From assembly GCF_014649835.1 (NCBI RefSeq), contig NZ_BMTU01000011.1, positions 62,001-126,000 on the forward strand: DNA of 64,000 nt, given 5' to 3'. Both the position numbers and the translations under genes were made by a program. Shown here in pieces: positions 8,212 through 16,472 of this stretch (position 1 is its first letter; each line of letters starts with the position of its first letter). The DNA comes from Streptomyces pilosus. GTDB lineage: Bacteria > Actinomycetota > Actinomycetes > Streptomycetales > Streptomycetaceae. Under the pieces are notes generated by a model. It made no database searches. It was not told the origin of the DNA and saw only the letters and a list, made by a program, of their open reading frames with translations.

Positions 8212-9386
8212 GCGTACGACGGGGTGAAGGTGCCCGGCGCTCCCTTGCAGCCGTCGGACTCGCCGGGGAGCTTCACCCACAGGTAGCCGTGGATCCCGGC
8301 CTCGCCGGTGGCGAGTGTCGGGGCGCGGCCCAGTTTGCGGCCGGCCGGATCGCACCACGCGCCGTCCGCCGGGGCGCCGTTGCCGTTGCGGCTGGTGTCG
8401 ATGACGGCGCCGAGGCTCGACGGCCCGCCGAGGGCGTCGAGCACGGCCCGGTCGTAGGAGACCTCGGCGGCCGTGCTGTGGAAGTTGGAGACGTTGCTGA
8501 AGATGCCGTCCGATGAGGCGGCCGAGGCGGCCCCGGCCTGCCGCAGCCAGCCGGCCTGCTTGGCGGGCGCGTTCCACCCGGAGTGTCCGGCGTCGAAGTA
8601 GACGCGGGCCCGGGGGTTGGCCTCCTTGAGCACCCGTCCGGCGCGGGCCAGCGAGGCGAAGCGGTCGGCCCGCTGCCCGGCGGAGAGGCACTCGGCCTGG
8701 GCGACCGAGTCGGGTTCCAGGATCACGATGACCTCGCCGCTGCCGAGCCCGGCGGCGAAGCGCTCGATCCAGGCGTCGTAGGCGTCCAGGTCGGGAGCTC
8801 CGCCCTGGGAGTGCCCGCCGCAGTCGCGGTCGGGGATCGTGTACGGCACCAGGACCGGCGTCCGGCCCTGCCCGGCGCCGCCGGAGGCCACCGCGCGGAC
8901 CCGGGAGGTGATCGAGTCCGGGGAGTAGTCGGCGAACCACACGGCCGCGGGCTGGTCGGCTATCCGGGACTCGATGACCGCGCGGCGCGGGTCGCCGGGG
9001 TTGGCCCGCACCCAGTCGAGCACACGGCTCTCGGGGTGCCGGTACAGACGGGTGGACACGGGCGCGGTCTGCCGCTTCTTCGTGGTCCGGGACGCCGACG
9101 GCTTCGGGCTCGCCTTCTTCGCCGGGCGGGCCGTGGGCGAAGGGGACACCGACGCGGAAGGGGAGGGCGACGGCGACAGCGCGGGCAGCGGTTCCAGGCG
9201 CGGGGAGGAGGACACCTCGGGCCGGGCCTCGTCCGCACCACGTCCGTCACCGACCGCCGAGATCATCCCGGTGGCGGTGCCGACCGCCACCACGACGGAG
9301 GCGGCCGCGACCATCGTGCCGCGCCGGGCGGCACGCCGGCGCTCGGTTCTCCGTGCGGACAGGCGCTGGGCACGCGAGCCTGACAC
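8193..9386 (-). CDS. Membrane-anchored glycoside hydrolase family 6 protein
   Basis: A 397-aa protein. GTG 9386 is chosen because GGAGGGG precedes it by 9 nt; a GTG at 9407 lies inside that ribosome-binding site. After an Arg-rich N-terminus there is one hydrophobic segment (about residues 25-45), then a Ser/Pro/Lys-rich linker and a GH6 domain. GH6 hallmarks are WFADYSP, the proton-donor loop VILEPDSVAQ, YFDAGHSGW and a C-terminal GEAGIHGYLWVKLPGESDG. The family cleaves beta-1,4-glucan with inversion. No cellulose-binding module is present, and the basic N-terminus plus uncleaved-looking helix suggest it stays attached to the membrane. Endo- versus exo-activity cannot be decided. Confidence 0.88.
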   Translation of the reverse strand: MSGSRAQRLSARRTERRRAARRGTMVAAASVVVAVGTATGMISAVGDGRGADEARPEVSSSPRLEPLPALSPSPSPSASVSPSPTARPAKKASPKPSASRTTKKRQTAPVSTRLYRHPESRVLDWVRANPGDPRRAVIESRIADQPAAVWFADYSPDSITSRVRAVASGGAGQGRTPVLVPYTIPDRDCGGHSQGGAPDLDAYDAWIERFAAGLGSGEVIVILEPDSVAQAECLSAGQRADRFASLARAGRVLKEANPRARVYFDAGHSGWNAPAKQAGWLRQAGAASAASSDGIFSNVSNFHSTAAEVSYDRAVLDALGGPSSLGAVIDTSRNGNGAPADGAWCDPAGRKLGRAPTLATGEAGIHGYLWVKLPGESDGCKGAPGTFTPSYAYDLAR

Positions 9387-9486
9387 AGTACTGTTCCCCT
9401 CCCCCACGGCGGGCGCGTTCCCCCGTTCCGGGGAAGCGTCGGGCCCGCCGCCACTGGGACCACCCTAAAGGTGCCACTCTGCGCTC

Positions 9487-10236
9487 ATGGCGCGATGCGA
9501 ACAAGTCCTCACCCCGGCGGACCGGGTCGTCTCCCGCATGCGCGCCCTCGACGCGGCCCTGTACGCGCGGGACGGGCTGGCGGTCTTCAACCGTGTCTAC
9601 CTCGCCGTGGCCGGGGCTCCGGGCCGGCGCACCGGCGCCGGTCCGGTTCCGGACGGACGCGCCGCGTCCGCGCTGGACGTGCGGCTCGCGGAGCGCTATC
9701 TGGCCGCGGTCGACGCGGCGGCCGGGGAGTCGCGGCCACCGGCCTGCTGGCGCCCGCTGCTGGCGCACCGCCACCACCCGGGGGTACGTCCGCTGCAGTT
9801 CGCCCTCGCGGGCCTCAACGCGCACGTCGGTCACGATCTCGCGCTGGCCGTGGTGGACACCTGCCGTACGCTCGCCTGCGAACCCGTCGACCTGGAGGAC
9901 GAGTTCGACGCGGTGGGCGACCTCCTGACCGCGCTGGAGGACCGCGTCCGCGAGGAGCTGACACCGGGCCCGGAGCTGCTGCGGATCACCGATCCGCTGA
10001 CCCACCTGCTGGGCGCGTGGAGCCTGGAACGCGCCCGGGACGCCGCCTGGACGGCGGCCCGCGCCCTGTGGGAGCTGCGCCGGCTGCCGGACCTCGCCGG
10101 GGAGCTCACCGAGCGCCTGGACACGGCGGCGGGATGCGCCGGACGCCTGTTCCTCACCCCGTTGCCCGGCCGCGTCCCGGCGGCGGCCGGACGGGATCAG
10201 TCCTCGGGGAGTTCGACGGGCGCGATCTCGTCGTAG
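9487..10236 (+). CDS. DUF5995 family protein
   Basis: A 249-aa, Ala/Arg/Leu-rich, all-helical soluble protein without a signal peptide. It shows the pattern of actinobacterial DUF5995 proteins: MRALDAALYARDGLAVFNRVYL near the N-terminus, a conserved RPLQFALAGLNAHVGHDLALAV stretch (about residues 100-120; the NAHVxHDL part is most distinctive), and a late TDPLTHLLGAWSLERARDAAW. The function is unknown. It is divergent from the GH6 gene (100 bp) and its last 40 bp overlap the convergent monooxygenase gene. Confidence 0.75.
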   Translation: MARCEQVLTPADRVVSRMRALDAALYARDGLAVFNRVYLAVAGAPGRRTGAGPVPDGRAASALDVRLAERYLAAVDAAAGESRPPACWRPLLAHRHHPGVRPLQFALAGLNAHVGHDLALAVVDTCRTLACEPVDLEDEFDAVGDLLTALEDRVREELTPGPELLRITDPLTHLLGAWSLERARDAAWTAARALWELRRLPDLAGELTERLDTAAGCAGRLFLTPLPGRVPAAAGRDQSSGSSTGAISS

Positions 10237-11909
10237 ACGTCGCCCGGGCCGGGGTTGGTGGGGTCGGTCTCGCCGCCGAAGTGGTGCATGACGCCCCAGA
10301 CGGCGTTCAGCGCGGTCTGGACGGCGCCCTCGGCCCAGCCGGCCGTCCAGGAGATGTCGTCGCCGGCGAGGAAGATGCCCCGCTTGTCGGCCGGCAGCTC
10401 CTCCTGCATGAAGTGCGTGAACAGACGCCGCTGATAGCGGTAGTGGCCGGGCAGGTTGGCCTTGAACGCGCCCATGAAGTAGGGCTCGTTCTCCCACGAG
10501 ACGGTCACCGGGTTGCCGATGATGTGCTTCCTGATGTCGACCTTGGGGTAGATCTCGCCGAGCGACTTCAGCATGACCTCCATCCGCTCGTTCGCGGACA
10601 GCGGCAGCCACTTCAGGCTGTCGTCGCACCAGGTGTAGGACAGGCAGATGACCGCGGGCCGGTCCGGGCCGTCGTCGAGCAGGTAGGTGCCGCGGGTCAT
10701 GCGGTCGGTGAGCGTCATCGACATGACGTCCCGGCCGGTCGGGTTCCCCTGGTCGTCGACGGCCTTGTCCAGCCAGAACGGCCGGTCCACGGGCACGAAG
10801 AGCTTGGAGCTCTCCATGTAGTGGGTGCGCTCGATCGCCGTCCAGTGGTCGATCGGGAACAGCGAGTCGTCGCAGGCGATCTTGGAGAGCAGCATCCAGG
10901 ACTGGGCGGTGAAGACCGCCGCCCGGTAGGTGCGGATGTCGCCGTTCGCGTCCGTCACCGTGATGTGGTTGCCGGCGGTGCGGTGGAGCCGGGTCACGGC
11001 CGGTCGCGGCTCGCCGTCCACGTGCAGGGACGCCAGCGAGGTGCCGTAGGGCCAGTGGACGATCTTCTCCGGCTCCCGCTCCCACATCCGCAGCGGCAGC
11101 TGCTGGGAGCCGCCGACGATCCCGCGGTGATGGTCGTCGGCCTCGGTGTAGACGACCCGGAGGATCTCCAGGATGGAGTTGGGGAAGTCGGTGTCCCAGC
11201 CGCCGGTGCCGAAGCCGACCTGGCCGAAGATCTCGCGGTGCCGGAAGGACCTGAAGGCCTCGGAGTCGCAGAGGAAGCCGTAGAAGGTCTGGTTGTCGAG
11301 CTTCTCGACGAGCCTGGCCCAGATCTCGCGGATGCGCGGGACGTCCCGCTCGCGCAGGGCGCGGTTCATGTCGGAGAAGTCGGCGCCCTCCTCCAGGCAC
11401 CTGCCCCAGGCGTCGGCGACGTCACGGTAGACCTGGGGCAGGTCGTCGAGGGTCTCGGCGTAGTGCGACTCGCCCTTGAGGTCGACGACGGTGGAGGGCG
11501 TCGTCTCGGCGAGGGGGTTGGGGAAGGGGCGGGTCGTCAGTCCCACCAGGTCGATGTAGTGCTGGAGGGCCGTGGAGGACGGCGGGAAGCGCATCGCGCC
11601 CATCTCGGCGGTCAGGGAGGGGTCGCAGCCGTCGAAGCCCACGGTGCGCAGCCGTCCGCCGATCCGGTCGGCCTCGTACACGACGGGCTTGAGGCCCATC
11701 TTCATCAGCTCGTAGGCGGCAACGATGCCGGACAGGCCGCCGCCGATGACCGCGACCTCGGTGCCGTGCTCGGTCGCCGGTATCTGCCCGAGTCCCGCCG
11801 GGTGGGCGAGGTAGTCGTCGTACGCGTAGGGGAAGTCCGGGCCGAACATGGTGATCGGCGGCTGCTGCTCGTCGGTGTGCTCGACGGCGTTGGGCACCGT
11901 GGACGTCAT
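10197..11909 (-). CDS. davB: FAD-dependent L-lysine 2-monooxygenase (DavB-like)
   Basis: A 570-aa flavin amine oxidase-fold enzyme. ATG 11909 has AAGGAG 10 nt upstream. The FAD motif VIGGGLSGIVAAYEL lies near residues 51-65, followed by KPVVYEADRIGGRLR. The C-terminal FAD motif is GIFLAGDDISWTAGWAEGA. The opening ITMFGPDFPYAYDDYL, the block FGQVGFGTGGWDTDFPNS and the length closely match, from memory, Pseudomonas lysine 2-monooxygenase, which oxidatively decarboxylates L-lysine to 5-aminovaleramide. The gene directly upstream encodes the matching amidase (49 bp apart), which supports lysine over tryptophan as substrate. Other amino-acid monooxygenase substrates remain possible. Confidence 0.82.
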   Translation of the reverse strand: MTSTVPNAVEHTDEQQPPITMFGPDFPYAYDDYLAHPAGLGQIPATEHGTEVAVIGGGLSGIVAAYELMKMGLKPVVYEADRIGGRLRTVGFDGCDPSLTAEMGAMRFPPSSTALQHYIDLVGLTTRPFPNPLAETTPSTVVDLKGESHYAETLDDLPQVYRDVADAWGRCLEEGADFSDMNRALRERDVPRIREIWARLVEKLDNQTFYGFLCDSEAFRSFRHREIFGQVGFGTGGWDTDFPNSILEILRVVYTEADDHHRGIVGGSQQLPLRMWEREPEKIVHWPYGTSLASLHVDGEPRPAVTRLHRTAGNHITVTDANGDIRTYRAAVFTAQSWMLLSKIACDDSLFPIDHWTAIERTHYMESSKLFVPVDRPFWLDKAVDDQGNPTGRDVMSMTLTDRMTRGTYLLDDGPDRPAVICLSYTWCDDSLKWLPLSANERMEVMLKSLGEIYPKVDIRKHIIGNPVTVSWENEPYFMGAFKANLPGHYRYQRRLFTHFMQEELPADKRGIFLAGDDISWTAGWAEGAVQTALNAVWGVMHHFGGETDPTNPGPGDVYDEIAPVELPED

Positions 11910-11958
11910 GGGGTACGGACTCCTTGCGGGGTGGAACGGGGGCGCGGCGTGGGGCGGT

Positions 11959-12747
11959 TCAGACGAGGGACCCGTAGAGGTCCGGGCGGCGGTCCCGCAG
12001 GTAGGGGTTGTTCTCGCGGGACGCGGCGAGGAGGACGGGGTCGGCGTCACCGAGGACGAGTTCCTCGGTGCGGCCGGCCCGGGCCCGGACCACTCCGTCG
12101 GGGGCGGCGAGCGTGGACAGGCCCACGAACTCCAGGTCGCCCTCCCGGCCGACCCGGTTGACGTACGCGATGTACATCTGGTTCTCGAAGGCCCGCACCG
12201 GTACGAGGGACTCGGCGACGAACTGGAAGGGGTGCATCTGCGCGGTGGGCACCAGGAGGAGGTCGGTGCCGGCCAGCGCGTGGGCGCGCACGTTCTCCGG
12301 GAACTCGACGTCGTAGCAGATCATCAGGCCGACGGTGAGGCCGCCCAGCTCGGCCTGGACGACGGTCCGTTCCGCGGGGGTGAAGTGGTCCCGCTCGAAG
12401 CAGCCGAAGAGGTGGGTCTTGCGGTAGTTCGCGAGGCGGGTGCCGTCGGCGGCGATCAGCTGGACCGAGTTGTACACGGTGTCGCCGTCGCGTTCGGGGT
12501 AGCCGTAGGCGACGGCGAGGCCGTGCCGGCCGGCGGTGTCCGCGACCGCGTCGGCCGCGTCGCCGTCCGCGGGCTCGGCGAGCCGGCCGATGTCGTCGCC
12601 GATCGCGTACCCCGTCAGGAACAGCTCCGAGGTGACGAGCAGCGCGGCGCCCGCGGCGGCGGCGCGGCCGGCGGCCTCGTCGAGGACCTTGAGGTTCTCG
12701 GCGACGGATCCGGGCCGGCCGGAGCTCTGGAGCAGGGCGGTGCGCAT
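11959..12747 (-). CDS. davA: 5-aminovaleramide amidohydrolase (DavA-like, nitrilase superfamily)
   Basis: A 262-aa carbon-nitrogen hydrolase with the complete Glu-Lys-Cys triad: Glu41 (SELFLTGY), Lys110 (NYRKTHLF) and Cys144 (LMICYDVEFPEN). Length and motifs (FLTGYxIG, AYGYPER, YNSVQLI, NYRKTHLFG) parallel Pseudomonas DavA, which hydrolyses 5-aminovaleramide to 5-aminovalerate and ammonia. GAGGA lies 7 nt before ATG 12747. It is first in a two-gene operon with the lysine monooxygenase. The upstream region holds a promoter and three phased CGTTGC repeats. No aminotransferase or semialdehyde dehydrogenase for the next steps is present in this window. Confidence 0.82.
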   Translation of the reverse strand: MRTALLQSSGRPGSVAENLKVLDEAAGRAAAAGAALLVTSELFLTGYAIGDDIGRLAEPADGDAADAVADTAGRHGLAVAYGYPERDGDTVYNSVQLIAADGTRLANYRKTHLFGCFERDHFTPAERTVVQAELGGLTVGLMICYDVEFPENVRAHALAGTDLLLVPTAQMHPFQFVAESLVPVRAFENQMYIAYVNRVGREGDLEFVGLSTLAAPDGVVRARAGRTEELVLGDADPVLLAASRENNPYLRDRRPDLYGSLV

Positions 12748-12790
12748 GCGTGTTCCTCACCGGGACGCGGGGGTTCAGGGGGTCAGATAG

Positions 12791-12888
12791 AAGGTACGGT
12801 CGGGCGGCTCGGCCGGACAAGGAGGAGCCGTTGCGCGCCGCCGAGCGATTCGTTGCGTCCGGAGCGGGCCCGGCGGCGAATCGTTGCA
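12791..12888 (-). promoter_or_regulatory. davA promoter with three phased CGTTGC repeats
   Basis: Read on the minus strand, -35-like TTGTCC (complement of 12815-12820) and -10-like TACCTT (complement of 12791-12796) are 18 bp apart, about 45 bp before the davA start. Immediately upstream the plus strand shows CGTTGC at 12829, 12851 and 12882. Start-to-start distances of 22 and 31 bp, close to 2 and 3 helical turns, would place all copies on one face. The position just upstream of -35 fits an activator. The same core recurs before the amino-acid permease gene. Confidence 0.55.
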
Positions 12889-12928
12889 CGCCGCCGGATC
12901 CGCGGGCCCGGGCGCCCGGCGGGAGGCG

Positions 12929-14128
12929 TCAGGACCGGGGCACGGCCGCCGCTCTCCTCCTGGTGAGCAGCAGTGCCGCCGTCGCCAGGTAAGGCAGCGC
13001 GAACACCGCGAAGGCCGTGCCGTGGGCGTGGCCGGAGGCGATCAGGGCGTAGCCGGCGAAGGACGCGACCGTCAGCAGTTCCGTGCCCAGTCCCGCGACC
13101 GAGGTCAGGGTGGCCCGGCCGGATGCCTTGATGCGCCGCTGGAGGCGGGCGTCGGCCAGCACGTTCGCCGCCTGGAATCCGCCGAAGGCCAGGGCGACGA
13201 GGGTCAGCCCCCACGGGCTGCCGTGGACCGCGCCGGCGGCCAGGGCGACGGCGGCGCCGGCCAGCAGGGCGGCGAGTCCCCGTGTCCCCAGCCGCTCGCC
13301 CTCCCCCGCCAGCAGGCTTCCGGCGGTGGCGCCCGCCCAGATCAGCAGCAGCAGAGGGGGCACCGTGCCGTCGGCGACCCCGGTCTCCCGCACCAGGAGC
13401 GGCGTGTACTCGTCCAGCGCGCCCCACACGGCGCTCACGGCCGGGACCAGCAGGAGCGCGCCGCGCACGGAGCGGTCGTCGCGCACCTCGGCGAGACCGG
13501 CGCGCAGCGTCCCGGTCCACGAGCCGTGCCCGGGGGCCGGGGTGTGGTGTTCGGGGAGGCGCAGGGCGACGGCCGAGGTGAGCAGGCACACCAGCACACT
13601 GGCGGCGCCGACGGCGGTGTGGCCGCCCCAGGTGAACACCGGACCGGCGAGTCCCATGGCCGCCATCACGGCGCACAGTCCGGCCGCGCGGGCCCGGCCC
13701 ATGGTCCGGGCGTAGCGGTCCGCCGCGTCGAGCCGCTCCAGCTCGTCGTGGACGAGCGCCTCCAGCGCGCCCGAGCCGAGCGCGCCGCCGATGCCCCACA
13801 GCACGAAACCGGCCGCGAAGGCGCCGTACGACGGCAGCAGCACCCACAGGGTGAAACCTGCCGCGGTCAGCAGCGGGCCGAGCCACAGCAGCAGCCGGCG
13901 CGAGACGGCGTCCGCCCAGGCTCCGGAGGGGACCTCCAGCACCACGGCGGTGACGGACCAGAGGGCGAACAGGGAGGAGATCTGCCAGACGGACAGGCCG
14001 CTGTCGCTGAACAGCAGCGCGTACACCGGGTACAGCAGGATGAATTCGTCGAGGAACGCGTAGCCGTACAGCGTGGTCGTCAGCCGTCGCACGCGGACGT
14101 CGGGGGCACGCGTGGGCGTGAGAGTCAT
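12929..14128 (-). CDS. MFS transporter, drug-exporter-like
   Basis: A 399-aa membrane protein with about 12 helices. ATG 14128 is chosen because GGGAAGG precedes it by 4-6 nt; the frame continues upstream without a ribosome-binding site. The early helix YGYAFLDEFILLYPVYALLF and the loop GAWADAVSRRLLL (a variant of the MFS motif A, GxxxDxxxRR) mark it as a major-facilitator protein. The substrate is unknown. It has its own upstream gap and is separated from davA by 181 bp, so it may not belong to the lysine operon. Confidence 0.85.
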   Translation of the reverse strand: MTLTPTRAPDVRVRRLTTTLYGYAFLDEFILLYPVYALLFSDSGLSVWQISSLFALWSVTAVVLEVPSGAWADAVSRRLLLWLGPLLTAAGFTLWVLLPSYGAFAAGFVLWGIGGALGSGALEALVHDELERLDAADRYARTMGRARAAGLCAVMAAMGLAGPVFTWGGHTAVGAASVLVCLLTSAVALRLPEHHTPAPGHGSWTGTLRAGLAEVRDDRSVRGALLLVPAVSAVWGALDEYTPLLVRETGVADGTVPPLLLLIWAGATAGSLLAGEGERLGTRGLAALLAGAAVALAAGAVHGSPWGLTLVALAFGGFQAANVLADARLQRRIKASGRATLTSVAGLGTELLTVASFAGYALIASGHAHGTAFAVFALPYLATAALLLTRRRAAAVPRS

Positions 14129-14291
14129 GAGGCCTTCCCGTGAGGGCGGTTCGGACACCGGACGTGGAGGACGTACGGCGCCCGGGGCGGCCCTCGGGAG
14201 GCGCGGCTGGTGGATCAATGTCGCCAGGTCATGACGCCCATGCTAGTGCGGACGTGACGGGAGCCGCACGGCTTTTCCCGGCTGCGGCCGC

Positions 14292-16472
14292 TCACCGCTC
14301 GCGGGCGGGGAACCGGGGCGGCAGCACGACGTCGCCGCTGCGCCTGAGGCGTTGCCAGGGCAGCCGGTACCCGTTGACGGCGGTGAGGCAGGCCTGTACG
14401 AGCACCAGGTACATGAGCTGGCGGTAGACGATCTGTTGCAGCGGGAGCGCCCACAGCGGCCGCAGGCTCTCGCCGTCCAGGCGGAAGGCGTAGGCCGCGC
14501 AGACCGCCTGGACGGCCAGTACGCCGGTCCACGCCAGCACCGTGAGCAGGGGGTCGCCGAAGACCAGGCCGTAGACGGTCAGCAGGTCGATCAGCGGGGC
14601 GAGGAGCGGGGTGAGGATCTGGAAGACGGCCAGCAGGGGCAGTCCCAGACGGCCGAAGTGTCCCGCGTGGCCCCGTTCGACGGCCGCGTGCCGGTGCTTC
14701 CACGCGGCCTGCATGGTGCCGTAGCTCCAGCGGTAGCGCTGGCGCCACAGCTGCCCGAGCGAGGCCGGCACCTCGGTCCAGGCGAGCGCGTCCTCCACGT
14801 AGCGGATCTCCCACCCGGACCGGTGCAGGGCCATGGTGACGTCGGTGTCCTCGGCGAGGGTGTCGCCGCTCATCATTCCGGCGTCCCGCAGGGCCGTGAC
14901 GCGGAAGGCCCCGACGGCGCCGGGGATGGTCGGCATGCAGCGCAGCAGGTCGTACATGCGGCGGTCCAGGTTGAAGCCCATCACGTACTCGATGTGCTGC
15001 CAACGGCCCAGCAGCCCGCGGCGGTTGCCCACCTTGGCGTTGCCCGCGGTGGCGCCGACGGCGGGGTCGGCGAACGGCTGGACGAGGCGGCGGACGGTCG
15101 AGGGGGCGAAGACCGTGTCGGCGTCGAGCATGACGACGAGGTCGTGGGAGGCCCGCCGGACGCCGGTGTTGAGGGCGGCGGCCTTGCCGCCGTTCGGCTG
15201 CCGGACGACGGTGACCGCGGGGAGGCCGAGTGACTCCGCCAGGTCGGCGGTGCCGTCGTCGGAGCCGTCGTCCACGACGACGATCTCGACGGGGTGGTCG
15301 CCGGCGGCGAGCGAGCGGAGCGTCTTGGCGATGCACAGGCTCTCGTTGTGCGCGGGGACGACGACGCTGACGGGCCGGGTGACGGGCGGGCCGGGGTGGT
15401 GGTGAGGGGGCCTGTGGGCGTGCCGCCGGGCGAGGACCAGCAACAGCGCGCAGCGGCCGAGGACCAGGGAGCCGACGACCAGCAGCAGCACGCCGACGAC
15501 CGACATCGTCGTCCCCGACACCGTCACGGCGGCCACGAACACCCGTCCCTGCCAGCGCTCGGCGGTACCGACGGGGCTGGTGAGGCTGTCGGTGCCGAGG
15601 ACGTCGGCGAGGGTGGTGAAACGGTAGCCCTGGGCCTGGAGCCTGGGGATCAGGATGTCGAGGGCCTCGACCGTCTGGGACCGGTCCCCTCCGGCGTCGT
15701 GCATGAGGACGACCGCTCCGCGGCCCGGCGCGGCCGGTGTCGCCGCGTCGGCGATGGCGCGGGCGCCCGGACGCTGCCAGTCCCTGGTGTCCTGGTCGAT
15801 GAGGGCGACGACGTAGCCCTTGTCGCCCAGGCGCCGGGCGACGGACCAGTCCGCCCGGTCCAGTGCGGTGGGCGTCGAGGAGTAGGGCATCCGCAGGAGC
15901 GAGCTGTTGACACCCGCGGCCCCGGCGAGGGCGAGCTGGGTCAGCGCCAGCTCGCGGTCGATGTCGCTCGCGGACCGGCGGGAGAGGTCGGGGTGGGAGA
16001 AGGTGTGCACGCCGATCTCGTGTCCGGAGCGGATCACGTCGCGCAGGATGCCGGGGTGGCGCACGGTCTGCTGACCGGTGACGAAGAAGGTGCCCGGCGT
16101 GCCGTGGCGGTCGAGGACGGCCCGGATGCGGGGCGTCCACTCGGGGTCCGGGCCGTCGTCGAAGGTGAGGACCACCGTCCGGTCGGGCGCCCGGTAGGTG
16201 TTCAGGCCGTCGCGGGTGGTGTCGACGACCGGGCCGCCGCCGGTGACCTCGCGGGGCACTCCGGTGGCCGGCCGCCCGGTGCCTCCTTCCTGGTCGCCGG
16301 AGAAGGTCCGGGTCGTGTACCCCTCGGCCAGCAGTACCGAGAGGACGAAGGCCAGGACGGCCAGCGGGACGACGATGCGGAAGCGGTGCCGGCGCCGGCG
16401 GAACGCGCGGTCCGGCCGCGGACCGGGGGGTGCCGGCGGCGGGCGGACCGGCCGGTGGGGGCGGCGGCGCAT
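14292..16472 (-). CDS. Bifunctional polysaccharide deacetylase / family 2 glycosyltransferase
   Basis: A 726-aa fusion. The N-terminus is basic with one membrane helix (about 32-50). A NodB-type deacetylase domain (about 98-300) carries TFDDGP (Asp105/Asp106) and HTFSH (His156, His160) for metal and catalysis, plus RMPYSS. A second helix leads to a processive GT2 domain from about 355: VVPAHNE, DDGSDD, DAD, AEDTD and QRYRW, then membrane helices. Such GT2 enzymes polymerise beta-linked GlcNAc or glucose from UDP-sugars; joined to a deacetylase this suggests a partly de-N-acetylated extracellular aminoglycan. Its ATG overlaps the stop of the upstream gene (TGATG), so translation is probably coupled. 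Confidence 0.9.
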   Translation of the reverse strand: MRRRPHRPVRPPPAPPGPRPDRAFRRRRHRFRIVVPLAVLAFVLSVLLAEGYTTRTFSGDQEGGTGRPATGVPREVTGGGPVVDTTRDGLNTYRAPDRTVVLTFDDGPDPEWTPRIRAVLDRHGTPGTFFVTGQQTVRHPGILRDVIRSGHEIGVHTFSHPDLSRRSASDIDRELALTQLALAGAAGVNSSLLRMPYSSTPTALDRADWSVARRLGDKGYVVALIDQDTRDWQRPGARAIADAATPAAPGRGAVVLMHDAGGDRSQTVEALDILIPRLQAQGYRFTTLADVLGTDSLTSPVGTAERWQGRVFVAAVTVSGTTMSVVGVLLLVVGSLVLGRCALLLVLARRHAHRPPHHHPGPPVTRPVSVVVPAHNESLCIAKTLRSLAAGDHPVEIVVVDDGSDDGTADLAESLGLPAVTVVRQPNGGKAAALNTGVRRASHDLVVMLDADTVFAPSTVRRLVQPFADPAVGATAGNAKVGNRRGLLGRWQHIEYVMGFNLDRRMYDLLRCMPTIPGAVGAFRVTALRDAGMMSGDTLAEDTDVTMALHRSGWEIRYVEDALAWTEVPASLGQLWRQRYRWSYGTMQAAWKHRHAAVERGHAGHFGRLGLPLLAVFQILTPLLAPLIDLLTVYGLVFGDPLLTVLAWTGVLAVQAVCAAYAFRLDGESLRPLWALPLQQIVYRQLMYLVLVQACLTAVNGYRLPWQRLRRSGDVVLPPRFPARER

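Noticed and set aside
10197..11909. Tryptophan 2-monooxygenase of the indole-acetamide auxin pathway
   Set aside because: The partner enzyme is a nitrilase-fold amidase of DavA type, not an IaaH amidase-signature protein, and the N-terminal block matches lysine monooxygenase; tryptophan is kept only as an alternative.
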